Assembly: GCA_900554275.1 (NCBI GenBank) | Contig: USGS01000008.1 | Span: 1-38,846 of the forward strand | Direction: 5' to 3' | DNA length: 38,846 nt | DNA from: an uncultured Eubacteriales bacterium | GTDB lineage: Bacteria; Bacillota; Clostridia; Oscillospirales; Oscillospiraceae | Shown: positions 21,347-29,072 of the stretch, one piece after another | How positions within the stretch are numbered: position 1 is the stretch's first letter | Layout: every line of letters begins with the position of its first letter | Translations under genes and position numbers: made by a program | Notes under the pieces: model-generated | The model's input: only the letters and a program-made list of their open reading frames with translations | What the model was told of the DNA's origin: nothing | Database searches by the model: none

Positions 21347-23497
21347 ATGTCAACGATCATCACCAAGCGCCAGTTCCCCCACTACCACAAGTACACCATG
21401 GACCTGGCGGGCCGCCCCCTCACCCTGGAGGTAGGCAAGCTGGCCGAGCTGGCCAACGCCGCCGTCATGGTGGGCTACGGCGACACCCGCGTGCTGTGCT
21501 GCGTCACCGCCGCCCCCCGTCCCCGGGACGGCATCGACTTCTTCCCCCTCAGCGTGGACTTTGAGGAGAAGATGTACGCCGTGGGCCGCATCCCCGGCAG
21601 CTTCAACCGCCGCGAGGGCCGCCCCGGCGAGAAGGGCATCCTGACCTCCCGCGTCATCGACCGTCCCATCCGCCCCCTGTTCCCCTATGACTTCCGCAAC
21701 GATGTGTCCGTCATGTGCACCGTCATGGCCGTGGACCACGACTGCTCCCCCGAGATCGCCGCCCTCATCGGCACCTCCGCCGCCCTGGCCATCTCCGACA
21801 TCCCCTGGAACGGCCCTGTTGCCGCCCTGAAGGTAGGTTTGGTGGACGGCAAGCTGGTCTTCAACCCCGATGCCGAGCAGCGCAAGGTCTCTGACCTGGA
21901 CGTGACCGTGGTCTCCACCGGCAAGAAGGTGGTCATGATCGAGGCCGGCGCTAACGAGGTGCCCAACGCCATCATGTTCGAGGCCATCAAGCAGGCCCAC
22001 GAGGAGAATCAGAAGCAGATCGCCCTCATCAATCAGATGGTGGCCGAGATCGGCAAGCCCAAGTTCGACTATCCCCACGCCGACTTCGACTACGAGCTGT
22101 TCAACAAGATCACCGCCGACTTCATGGACGAGGCCAAGGCCGCCATGGACACCGACGACAAGAACGTCCGCGAGCAGCGCTGGAACGCCATGATCGAGAA
22201 GTGGCACGACAAGTACCTGGAAGAGTATCCCAACATGGACCAGTACCTGGAGGAGATCACCTACAAGTTCCAGAAGATGATCGTCAAGAAATGGCTGCTG
22301 GAGGGCCATCGCGTGGATGGCCGCCAGAAGAACGAGATCCGTCCGCTGGACGCCGAGGTGGGCGTGCTGCCCCGCGTCCACGGCAGCGGCCTGTTCACCC
22401 GCGGTCAGACTCAGGTGCTGTCCGTCTGCACCCTGGACACCCTGTCCGCCAATCAGAAGCTGGACACCATTTGGGAAGAGACCGAGAAGCGCTATATGCA
22501 CCACTACAACTTCCCCGGCTACTCCGTGGGCGAGGCCAAGCCGGCCCGCAGCCCCGGCCGCCGCGAGATCGGCCACGGCGCGCTGGCCGAGCGCGCTCTG
22601 CTGCCCGTCATTCCTCCCGTGGAGGAGTTCCCCTACGCCATCCGCGTGGTGTCCGAGGTGGTGTCCTCCAACGGCTCTACCTCCCAGGGCTCTATCTGCG
22701 GCAGCACCCTGGCCCTCATGGACGCCGGCGTGCCCATCAAGGCCCCTGTGGCCGGCATCTCCTGCGGCCTGATCCAGGACGATGACGGCAGCTTCACCAC
22801 CTTCATCGACATCCAGGGCGTGGAGGACTTCCACGGCGAGATGGACTTCAAGGTGGCCGGCACCAAGAAGGGCATCACCGCCATTCAGATGGATCTGAAG
22901 AACGACGGCCTGACCATGGAGATCATTCAGAACGCGCTGGACATCACCTACGACGCCCGCTGCCAGATCCTGGATCAGATCATGCTGCCCTGCATCGCCG
23001 AGCCCCGGCCCGAGGTGAGCAAGTACGCCCCCAAGATGCTGACCATGCACATCGATCCCGACAAGATCCGCGATGTCATCGGCAAGGGCGGCAGCGTCAT
23101 TCAGAAGATCGTGGCCGAGTCCGGCGCAAAGATCGACATCGACGACGACGGCACCATCCACATCGCCTCCCCCGACGCGGAGAGCTGCGCCCTCGCCAAG
23201 AAGTGCATCGACGACATCGTGTTCGTCCCCGAGGTGGGCCAGCTGTACTACGGCCGCGTCGTCCGTCTCATGACCTTCGGCGCGTTCGTGGAGCTTGCCC
23301 CCGGCAAGGACGGCCTGGTGCACATCTCCAAGCTGGCGGATCACCGCATCGAGAAGGTGGAGGACGCCTGCAAGATCGGCGACATGATGTGGGTCAAGGT
23401 CACGGAGATCGACGAGAAGGGTCGCGTGAACCTGAGCCACAAGGACGCCATGAAGGAGATCGCCGCCAAGCAGGCCGCCGGCGAGGTCATCAAGTAA
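21347..23497 (+). CDS. pnp: Polyribonucleotide nucleotidyltransferase (PNPase), 716 aa
   Basis: Trimeric 3'-5' phosphorolytic exoribonuclease of RNA turnover. Order: first RNase PH domain (about 13-145, FNRREGRPGEKGILTSRVID), helical linker (about 235-310), second RNase PH domain (about 315-540) with the catalytic GHGALAERALLPVIP region, KH domain near 560-625 (IRDVIGKGGSVIQKI) and S1 domain near 630-700 (GRVVRLMTFGAFVELAPGKD). The length is standard. The start follows AAGGAG. Promoter or read-through from rpsO; a leader stem-loop suggests autoregulation. A perfect terminator follows. Confidence 0.98.
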   Translation: MSTIITKRQFPHYHKYTMDLAGRPLTLEVGKLAELANAAVMVGYGDTRVLCCVTAAPRPRDGIDFFPLSVDFEEKMYAVGRIPGSFNRREGRPGEKGILTSRVIDRPIRPLFPYDFRNDVSVMCTVMAVDHDCSPEIAALIGTSAALAISDIPWNGPVAALKVGLVDGKLVFNPDAEQRKVSDLDVTVVSTGKKVVMIEAGANEVPNAIMFEAIKQAHEENQKQIALINQMVAEIGKPKFDYPHADFDYELFNKITADFMDEAKAAMDTDDKNVREQRWNAMIEKWHDKYLEEYPNMDQYLEEITYKFQKMIVKKWLLEGHRVDGRQKNEIRPLDAEVGVLPRVHGSGLFTRGQTQVLSVCTLDTLSANQKLDTIWEETEKRYMHHYNFPGYSVGEAKPARSPGRREIGHGALAERALLPVIPPVEEFPYAIRVVSEVVSSNGSTSQGSICGSTLALMDAGVPIKAPVAGISCGLIQDDDGSFTTFIDIQGVEDFHGEMDFKVAGTKKGITAIQMDLKNDGLTMEIIQNALDITYDARCQILDQIMLPCIAEPRPEVSKYAPKMLTMHIDPDKIRDVIGKGGSVIQKIVAESGAKIDIDDDGTIHIASPDAESCALAKKCIDDIVFVPEVGQLYYGRVVRLMTFGAFVELAPGKDGLVHISKLADHRIEKVEDACKIGDMMWVKVTEIDEKGRVNLSHKDAMKEIAAKQAAGEVIK

Positions 23498-23517
23498 GGC
23501 GTTTTCCCCAACAGAGC

Positions 23518-23546
23518 AAAAAGGAGGGCCATCAGCCCTCCTTTTT
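23518..23546 (+). terminator. Intrinsic terminator of pnp
   Basis: AAAAAGGAGGGC, loop CATCA, GCCCTCCTTTTT. Confidence 0.93.
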
Positions 23547-23550
23547 CATC

Positions 23551-23578
23551 TTGACAAACCGCCCCGGTCCGTTATAAT
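23551..23578 (+). promoter_or_regulatory. Antisense sigma-A promoter B
   Basis: TTGACA (23551-23556), 16 bp, TATAAT (23573-23578), both perfect, starting right after the pnp terminator. It reads into the 3' end of peptide gene B on the opposite strand; no plus-strand protein gene follows for 5 kb. Confidence 0.87.
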
Positions 23579-23584
23579 AGGGAT

Positions 23585-23680
23585 AGGAGAGACCTGCTCT
23601 GACAAGCGGTTTAACTCCTAAATGAAGGTTTTGGTTTTAAGAAAACCGTCACTTGGCAGAGTGGCGGTTTTCGCGTCTCT
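23585..23680 (+). ncRNA. Predicted antisense RNA B
   Basis: The transcript from the 23551-23578 promoter would carry GACAAGCGGT (23601-23610, shared with antisense RNA A) and end at or after the hairpin 23641-23672, whose U-G pair makes it fully paired on this strand. Ends are estimates. Confidence 0.6.
23641..23672. terminator. 3' hairpin shared by peptide mRNA B and antisense RNA B
   Basis: Plus strand: GAAAACCG, T, CACT, loop TGGCAG, AGTG, G, CGGTTTTC. Compared with copy A, the CACT/AGTG pair and the added A-T pair are compensatory. On the sense strand the arm AAACCGCC is complementary over eight bases to GGCGGTTT in the leader. Confidence 0.72.
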
Positions 23681-23729
23681 TTACGATGATGGTAACTGTA
23701 TAGATACCGATATGTAAAGTAATCCGCAT
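23649..23729 (-). CDS. 26-aa basic peptide, copy B, putative type I toxin
   Basis: The peptide begins MRITLHIGIYTVTIIVKRR and ends ENRHSAK. It is the paralogue of the peptide at 20283-20360; third-position differences (CGA/CGG, ACG/ACT, and others) leave the residues unchanged, indicating that the protein itself is under selection. The same elements surround it: full-consensus promoter, ACGGCAGGCGGT block, ribosome-site hairpin with GAAA loop, 3' hairpin and convergent promoter. It points towards copy A, with ferredoxin, rpsO and pnp between. The toxin role is inference from this architecture. Confidence 0.74.
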   Translation of the reverse strand: MRITLHIGIYTVTIIVKRRENRHSAK

Positions 23730-23730
23730 C

Positions 23731-23758
23731 AGCTCACCCCCTTTCGGGTGGTGTGAGC
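23731..23758 (-). promoter_or_regulatory. Hairpin burying the ribosome site of peptide gene B
   Basis: The core CACCACCCGAAAGGGGGTG is identical to copy A. It is closed here by GCTC...GAGC-type pairs instead of GGCC/GGCC. It holds the GGGGGTGAG ribosome site two bases before the ATG. Confidence 0.75.
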
Positions 23759-23802
23759 CAAACCGCCTGCCGTTGTTTGGGAGCAGATCTCCCCTGCGGT
23801 GC

Positions 23803-23831
23803 ATTATAGCAAACCGCCATTCTTCTGTCAA
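23803..23831 (-). promoter_or_regulatory. Sigma-A promoter of peptide gene B
   Basis: Minus strand: TTGACA (23826-23831), 17 bp, TATAAT (23803-23808), full consensus. The leader is about 67 nt. Confidence 0.92.
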
Positions 23832-23849
23832 TTTCACTTTTCTTCCCAC

Positions 23850-23879
23850 AAAAAAGGACCGCCCTCGGCGGTCCTTTTT
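23850..23879. terminator. Intrinsic terminator of the VanW gene
   Basis: AAAAAGGACCGCC, loop CTC, GGCGGTCCTTTTT, with A and T runs on both sides; it ends the minus-strand VanW transcript just before peptide module B. Confidence 0.93.
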
Positions 23880-23888
23880 CTATTCACC

Positions 23889-25541
23889 TCACGCCGGCAG
23901 CTCCCCCGGCGCGACCAGAATGATCTTGTCGCCCCGGTCGTAGTCGCTGGTGGCCTCCACGGTGCTGCGCAGCAGCTTCCCGTCGCCGTCGTACACATTG
24001 CGGTACGTCCGCACCTCGTAGCCGTTGTGGCCGTACTGGTCCACCACCTGGTCGCCGGGCGAAACGCTCTCGTCCTCCTTGTAGACGACCTTGAACTCCG
24101 AATAGGACAGGAACTGATTGGTCATCACCACATAGTTGTCGTTGACCCTCGTGCCCATGATGGTCACGGTCAGCTCGTTGGTGTCGTCGTTATAGCTGGT
24201 GACGATCTTGATGGGATAGTCCGTGTCGTTGCGGAAGGCGAAATCCGGCCCGCCCCAGCTCACCGTGGCGTCGCAGCCGGTAACGGGCATATAGCCCGGG
24301 TCAAACATATGGGCATACCGCAGCACGATCTTCAGGTCACTGAGCAGCGTGGCGTAATACAGCGTGGACGACACCTGGCAGATGCCGCCGCCGATGGAGG
24401 TGACGGTCCTGCCGCCGGAATAGGCGGCGGCGGGCTGGAAGCCCCGGGCCTCCGTCCGCTGGCCCACGGCGGCATTGTACCAGAACTCCTCGCCGGGGTT
24501 ATAGATGTTGCCGTTGATGGCCTTGGCCGCCAGCCTGATGTTCTGATGGCGTCCCCACGGCCCGGCGCACTTGGTGGTGCTCGTCCCCAGCACGTCCCGG
24601 AACATGGCCGTCTCCAGCTCCTCCGTGGTCACGGCGGGGAACTGCACCTCCGCGTCGGCCAAAAACTCCGCCCCCGGCGCGGCGGCATCCAGCTGTGATT
24701 GCACCGCCGCCACGTCGAACGTCACGCCCACATGGGACTGGGTGGGCCTGCCGGTGGACTTGTCGCATACGGCGCTGACCGTTTTGCCCTCCAACTCGTC
24801 GTGGAGGGCCTGCACATCCAGCGCGGCGGCCTGCCGCTCCTGATACACACACTCCGCCGGCGACAGGTCCCGCGCCGCCAGGCGCTGCTCCAGCAGCGTC
24901 CGCAGCGCCCCGCCGTCTAACTTCTCGCCGTCCCGTGGCTTGGTGATATACAGCCCCTGACCGTTCTCCAGCCGATAGCTGCCGTCCACCAGCGTGCAGT
25001 CCAGCGTGTCGGCCAGCGTCTCGCAGGTGTCGGTGAGCTTTGCCCCGTCCACGTCCAGCTGCGGCGTCACGTCCGTGGGGCGCAGGTAGCTGCGCAGCAG
25101 CTCCCAGCCGCTCTCCACCACCGTCAGCGGGTGGTCGGAGGCGCTGTCGCACCCGGCGGCCCGGCTGATATACAGCGGCTTCACCGTCACGCCCAGCTCC
25201 GCCAGCGTCACCGAGCCCACGGTCTGTCCGTCACGGGTCAGGTCGATGGCGGTGCTCTCCAGCGCTGCCGCGCCCTTTTCCTGCCACAGCTGCTCCGCCT
25301 CCTGGGCGCTCATGCCGGACACGTCCAGCCCCAGCACCGTGGTGTTGGGCAGCGCGGCGTGGCCGTATACCATCTGGGCCGCAGCGCAGGCCGCGCCGTA
25401 GCCCAGCACCAGCACGCCCAGCACGATGCCGATGACCAGCCCCGCCGTTTTCCCGGCGGAGCGGGACTTCTCCGCCGGGGCGATCCGCTTGCCGCCGCCT
25501 GTTTCCTGCACAGAGGACACCTTATTTTCTTCGCCCATCAT
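23889..25541 (-). CDS. VanW family protein with peptidoglycan-binding-like domain, 550 aa
   Basis: A cytoplasmic N-terminus of about 30 residues, one membrane helix (about 32-54, LVIGIVLGVLVLGYGAACAA), an extracellular region with PG_binding_4-like segments (about 65-300, LGLDVSGMSAQEAEQLWQEK), the VanW domain (about 325-460, GRHQNIRLAAKAINGNIY and GGGICQVSSTLYYA) and a C-terminal strand-rich G5-like part. VanW proteins are found in vancomycin-resistance clusters but this is the common housekeeping form, thought to act at the cell wall. The start follows AAAGGAGGGGAC. The promoter carries an OmpR-family-like box. Confidence 0.9.
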   Translation of the reverse strand: MMGEENKVSSVQETGGGKRIAPAEKSRSAGKTAGLVIGIVLGVLVLGYGAACAAAQMVYGHAALPNTTVLGLDVSGMSAQEAEQLWQEKGAAALESTAIDLTRDGQTVGSVTLAELGVTVKPLYISRAAGCDSASDHPLTVVESGWELLRSYLRPTDVTPQLDVDGAKLTDTCETLADTLDCTLVDGSYRLENGQGLYITKPRDGEKLDGGALRTLLEQRLAARDLSPAECVYQERQAAALDVQALHDELEGKTVSAVCDKSTGRPTQSHVGVTFDVAAVQSQLDAAAPGAEFLADAEVQFPAVTTEELETAMFRDVLGTSTTKCAGPWGRHQNIRLAAKAINGNIYNPGEEFWYNAAVGQRTEARGFQPAAAYSGGRTVTSIGGGICQVSSTLYYATLLSDLKIVLRYAHMFDPGYMPVTGCDATVSWGGPDFAFRNDTDYPIKIVTSYNDDTNELTVTIMGTRVNDNYVVMTNQFLSYSEFKVVYKEDESVSPGDQVVDQYGHNGYEVRTYRNVYDGDGKLLRSTVEATSDYDRGDKIILVAPGELPA

Positions 25542-25600
25542 GTCCCCTCCTTTTTCCGTTTCTGCCGGCGGCCATCAGACAAAACGGCCGCCGCACGGCT

Positions 25601-25644
25601 ATTATACAGCACAGAAGCAGAAAAAGGGTTACAATTCCGTTACG
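25601..25644 (-). promoter_or_regulatory. VanW promoter with WalR/PhoP-type box
   Basis: Minus strand: CGTAAC, five bases, TGTAAC (25639-25644 and 25628-25633; 11-nt period), then 21 nt, then TATAAT (25601-25606). The half-site and spacing match the WalR consensus TGTWAH-N5-TGTWAH. The distance to the -10 box equals that at the lipoprotein promoter at 7260-7314. The box overlaps the end of the upstream noc-like gene. Confidence 0.6.
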
Positions 25645-26458
25645 ACGGAGAGGATGCCCTTTTCGGTATCCGCACCGTCAGACAGATCTCGCTGTCCGTG
25701 TCCTGCCGGGCCACCTGCGCCCCCACGCCTGCGCCCCGCATGAGCTGCACCCCCCGCTCCACACTGTTGAGGAACAGCCGCACGTCCTTGATGATATAGG
25801 TGGGCCGCCGCCGGGGCGGCTGGACCTGCTTCGCCGCCACCAGCCGGTCGATGTACGCCTCCGCCTGGGCCACGTTCAGCCCCAGCCTGCCCATATGCTC
25901 CGCCGCCTGCAAGCGCTCCTCCCCGTCGCCCAGCCGCAGCAGTGCCCGGGCATGGCGCTCCGTCAGTCCGTAGCGGTGCAGCGCCGCCGTCACCGGCTCC
26001 TCCAGCCGCAGCAGCCGCAGCTTGTTGGCCACGGCGGACTGGGAACGGCCCAGCTTTTCCGCCGCCTGCTGCTGGCTCAGGTCGTACCGCCGGATCAGCG
26101 ACGCGATGGCGGCGGCCTCCTCCATGTAATCCAGGTCACGGCGCTGCAGATTTTCGATGAGCGCCAGCAGCGCCGCGTCCTCCTCCCCTACCTGGGCCAC
26201 CAGACAGGGCACCTGCCGCAGTCCGGCCATCCGGGCGGCCCGCAGCCGCCGCTCCCCCGCCACCAGCTCATACACGCCGCCCCTGTCCCGCACCGTCAGC
26301 GGCTGCAATATGCCGTAGGCGGCGATGCTGTCCGCCAGCTCCCGCAGGCCTTCCTCGTCGAACCGGCGGCGGGGCTGCTGCGGGTTGGGGCGGATGGTGT
26401 TCACGGGTATGTACCGCACCCGGCTGGACAGAAATTCCGACTTTTGCTCCCGTTTCAA
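25640..26458 (-). CDS. noc: ParB-family protein, probable nucleoid occlusion factor Noc, 272 aa
   Basis: The ParB N-terminal CTPase domain (about 15-110, with RPNPQQPRRRF and VAGERRLRAARMAG), a helix-turn-helix (about 125-165, LSQQQAAEKLGRSQSAVANK) and a C-terminal dimerisation part. As the true parAB pair is at 37.7-38.8 kb, this second ParB is best called Noc, which blocks division over the nucleoid, though its DNA site is not visible here. The start is TTG at 26458, placed six bases after GGAGGGGG; no ATG in frame fits. Alternatives: a ParB paralogue of other function. Confidence 0.82.
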   Translation of the reverse strand: MKREQKSEFLSSRVRYIPVNTIRPNPQQPRRRFDEEGLRELADSIAAYGILQPLTVRDRGGVYELVAGERRLRAARMAGLRQVPCLVAQVGEEDAALLALIENLQRRDLDYMEEAAAIASLIRRYDLSQQQAAEKLGRSQSAVANKLRLLRLEEPVTAALHRYGLTERHARALLRLGDGEERLQAAEHMGRLGLNVAQAEAYIDRLVAAKQVQPPRRRPTYIIKDVRLFLNSVERGVQLMRGAGVGAQVARQDTDSEICLTVRIPKRASSPS

Positions 26459-26602
26459 GTTTTTCCCCCTCCATTCAAGAAAACTCTTCAGCCTTTTTCA
26501 ATATGCTTCCATGTGTTTTCAACTATTTTACAACATCCTGTGCCGCGAAACACCGCGCAAAGCGTCGGGAAATCATGTTTATCTGCATATCCCGCCGGCC
26601 AT

Positions 26603-26630
26603 GAAAAAAGACGGCCGCAGCCGTCTTTTT
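26603..26630. terminator. Intrinsic terminator of the dnaD-loader operon
   Basis: AAAAAAGACGGC pairs with GCCGTCTTTTT around a short loop. It stops the minus-strand helicase loader transcript before the noc-like gene. Confidence 0.9.
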
Positions 26631-26649
26631 GCGTTTCCTATGGACCTTT

Positions 26650-27639
26650 TCACTGCATCTGCCGCTTCAGCCGGCGGATGTCCTCCCCGAAGAAGGGCAG
26701 GATCTCGTACTCCCCCTCCAGCCGGGACAGCACCGCCCCGCCGTACCGCGCGCCCAGCTCCTCCGGCGCTAAATTGGTGCTGATAATGGTGGCCTTCCCC
26801 TCCATCAGCCGCCCGTTCACCAGCTGGTACAGGGCGCTCTGGACGAAGGACGTGGTCATCTCCGTGCCCAGGTCGTCCACGATGAGCAGATCGCAGCGCT
26901 GACAGCGCTTGGCGTCGGCGTCACCCTCGGCGTCGCCCCGGAACTTGGCCTCCTCGAACTGGGAGAAGATGCGGCCCGCCGTGTCGTACACCACGGAATA
27001 GCCGCCGTCGCTGACCACTCGGGCAATGCAGGCGGAGAGGAACGTCTTGCCCAGGCCCGTGCCGCCGGACAGCAGCAGGCTGCCGCTGCCCTTGGAAAAC
27101 TGGTAGGCGTAGTCCCGGCAGACATCGAAGTTCCGCTCCATGTTGGCCCGGGGGGACGTGCCGTAATCCGGCCACACCGCGTCGTCGTAATAATCGAAGC
27201 GGAAGCTGTCGAAGGACGCCTCACCCAGCGGCAGCAGGCGGGACAGCTCCCTAAGCTGCTCCCGGGCATAGTATTTTTTCAGGCAGTCGCACACCTGCCC
27301 CTTGCGGTAGCCGGTGTCGCCGCACAGCGGGCAGGCGGGTGCATCGTCCAGATAGTCGATGGGCTCGCCCATGGCCGTCAGCAGCTCGGCACGCTCCCTT
27401 TGCAGCTCCAGGTTCTCGTCCCGCAGCACCCGGATGGCGGGCAGCGGGTCAGTGCCCTTCTGCAGGGCGGAGGTGACGATGCGGCCCATCGTCCCCCGCA
27501 GCTCCCGGTCGATCTCCGCCAGACGGGGCTGACGGGCAAAGGCGAGACGCCGCCGCTGCTCCAGCTCGTCGGCGCGGCGCTGCTTGGCCTGGTCAAAGCG
27601 GGCCAGCGCCCGCTGCATGATAGTACCGTCGTATGCCAT
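26650..27639 (-). CDS. DnaC/DnaI-type replicative helicase loader, 329 aa
   Basis: An N-terminal helical part, a zinc-binding segment CPLCGDTGYRKGQVCDC (about 103-119) as in DnaI, and a C-terminal AAA+ domain with Walker A GGTGLGKTF near residue 190, Walker B LLIVDDLGTE near 255 and sensor ISTNLAPEEL. It loads the DnaB-type helicase onto DNA at replication start and restart. It lies six bases after dnaD with GAGGTGA inside the dnaD end, so the two are coupled, the usual arrangement of primosome genes in Firmicutes. Confidence 0.93.
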   Translation of the reverse strand: MAYDGTIMQRALARFDQAKQRRADELEQRRRLAFARQPRLAEIDRELRGTMGRIVTSALQKGTDPLPAIRVLRDENLELQRERAELLTAMGEPIDYLDDAPACPLCGDTGYRKGQVCDCLKKYYAREQLRELSRLLPLGEASFDSFRFDYYDDAVWPDYGTSPRANMERNFDVCRDYAYQFSKGSGSLLLSGGTGLGKTFLSACIARVVSDGGYSVVYDTAGRIFSQFEEAKFRGDAEGDADAKRCQRCDLLIVDDLGTEMTTSFVQSALYQLVNGRLMEGKATIISTNLAPEELGARYGGAVLSRLEGEYEILPFFGEDIRRLKRQMQ

Positions 27640-27645
27640 ACTGTC

Positions 27646-28563
27646 TCACCTCTTGATATAGCGCCGCATCCAGGCGTCCTTCTCCCCGCCGGAGGCGGGC
27701 TTGGACGGCTGGGCCGCCGGGTTCTTTTCCTCGCCCCGCTGCACCTGCTGGGGCGTGTGCCAGCCGTTTTCGTGCCAGCGGCGGAGGATGCCGTTGAGAT
27801 AGCGCCAGTTCAGGTCCTTCTTGTAGAACACCGTCCGCTCATAGGCCAGGGCCACCGTCTCCGGCGGGAAGCCCTGCTCCATCCAGTCAGCGATGTAGCG
27901 GCGCTCCGCCTCCACCATCTGCCGCTGGGGCAGGTGGAGGGCCTGCATATAGGCGGCGGACTTCTCCTCCCGCTGCGCCCATTTTTTCAGGTAAGCGGCG
28001 GCGCTGGTCTGGTCGGAAATGCCCAGCTGCGCCCAGTAGTAGCCCTCCTTTTCGATCTGCCGCAGGGTGGGACGGCGGCCCTCGCCCCAGCGGCGCTTGG
28101 CCCGCTCCACACAGTGGCACACCAGCAGGTAGACCACATCGGCGGGCAGGCCCAGGTCGTCATACAGCCCCGCCAGGATCTGCAGATCCGGAGTGCGGAG
28201 CTTTTTACCCAGCTGCTGCTCCACCTGGGGCAGCAGAAGGCGGAAGCCCTCGTTGTCCTGGAGCAGGGCGGAGATGTCGTCGGCGGAGTAGACAGGCCGC
28301 TCCTCCGACGGGGCGGGGACGGCCGCGGCGGCGGGACGGGGCAGCAGGCCCAGCTGCTGGAGCACCTGCTCCGCCGCGTCGATACGCAATCGGCTGATGG
28401 GCAGCGCCTTTTCCAGCTCCTCCGGCGTAACGCCCCGGCCAAAGCGCTGGAGCGCCAGGTAGAGAAGCGCCGCGTCGCCCTGGCCGCTTTGCAGCAGCTT
28501 GTCCAGCGCATCGGCGGGCAGGGAGATATTCTGTTGTCCGCCCCGCAGGATATAGCCGGCCAT
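27646..28563 (-). CDS. DnaD-family primosome protein with two DnaD domains, 305 aa
   Basis: Residues about 108-185 form one DnaD/DnaB_2 domain (GFRLLLPQVEQQLGKKLRTP and LRQIEKEGYYWAQLGI). Residues about 205-280 form a second, with NWRYLNGILRRWHENGWHT, the typical YxxxIxxxW DNA-binding motif. The N-terminal winged-helix region is shorter than in B. subtilis DnaD. It acts in primosome assembly with the helicase loader encoded just downstream. The start follows GAGGAGGCG. Confidence 0.88.
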   Translation of the reverse strand: MAGYILRGGQQNISLPADALDKLLQSGQGDAALLYLALQRFGRGVTPEELEKALPISRLRIDAAEQVLQQLGLLPRPAAAAVPAPSEERPVYSADDISALLQDNEGFRLLLPQVEQQLGKKLRTPDLQILAGLYDDLGLPADVVYLLVCHCVERAKRRWGEGRRPTLRQIEKEGYYWAQLGISDQTSAAAYLKKWAQREEKSAAYMQALHLPQRQMVEAERRYIADWMEQGFPPETVALAYERTVFYKKDLNWRYLNGILRRWHENGWHTPQQVQRGEEKNPAAQPSKPASGGEKDAWMRRYIKR

Positions 28564-28592
28564 GGCGACGCCTCCTCGTGTTATTCGACCCT

Positions 28593-28621
28593 ATTTTACA
28601 TGAAAAGCCGCTGTTCGTAAA
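28593..28621 (-). promoter_or_regulatory. Sigma-A promoter of the dnaD operon
   Basis: Minus strand: TTTACG (28616-28621), 17 bp, TAAAAT (28593-28598), 30 bases before the start codon. Confidence 0.7.
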
Positions 28622-28661
28622 GCGGGGTTTTTACAAATTTCCGGGTTTCGGCAAAATAGCC

Positions 28662-28689
28662 TTTTCAGCGGGGAAAATTGTGCTATAAT
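28662..28689 (+). promoter_or_regulatory. Sigma-A promoter of zapA
   Basis: TTTTCA (28662-28667), 16 bp, perfect TATAAT (28684-28689). The leader is about 55 nt. Confidence 0.7.
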
Positions 28690-28748
28690 GGATGATGAAT
28701 AGGTATCTGTATACCGGAGATACGAAGATATAAAGGAGGGCCTTACGT

Positions 28749-29072
28749 ATGGCGAACCGTGTGACCATGACCATCTGCGGAACGGAATACACCCTGATCG
28801 CGGAGGAGGACGCCGCCTACATGGAAAAGGTGGGCGCGATGGTGGACAAGGAGATGCGCGAGCTGATGGACAGCGCCCACATGAGCCGGGACAACGCGGC
28901 GGTGCTGGCGGCGGTAAATCTGGCCGACCAGCTTTGCAAGGCGCAGGACGGCTCGGAAAACCTGCGGCGGCAGCTGAAGACGTATCTGGACGAGGCCAGC
29001 CAGGCTAAGAGTGAGGCCGCCGAGCTGCGGCGCAAGCTGCAAAATCAGCAGAATCAGAACCGCCGCGGATGA
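28749..29072 (+). CDS. zapA: Cell division protein ZapA, 107 aa
   Basis: The N-terminal strand region (NRVTMTICGTEYTLIAEEDA) and long C-terminal coiled coil (about 55-100) are those of ZapA, which bundles FtsZ filaments at midcell. Length is typical. The start follows AAAGGAGGG. The stop overlaps the U32 peptidase start (ATGA), the order seen in many Clostridia and Bacilli. Confidence 0.93.
   Translation: MANRVTMTICGTEYTLIAEEDAAYMEKVGAMVDKEMRELMDSAHMSRDNAAVLAAVNLADQLCKAQDGSENLRRQLKTYLDEASQAKSEAAELRRKLQNQQNQNRRG

Noticed and set aside
21350..23440. A 696-codon minus-strand frame opposite pnp
   Set aside because: pnp is certain, and this frame has the biased composition expected of its complement.
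23731..23758. Hairpins of modules A and B as intergenic palindromic repeats or REP-like elements only
   Set aside because: The conserved peptide frame with synonymous changes and the two opposing promoters per copy are not explained by a plain palindromic repeat.
23889..25541. VanW gene as evidence of a vancomycin-resistance cluster
   Set aside because: No vanA/B/H/X/R/S genes are present; single VanW-domain proteins are widespread in Clostridia.
26560..26580. Noc-binding site upstream of the noc-like gene
   Set aside because: Only a half-site resembling ATTTCCCG is seen, without the palindromic second half.
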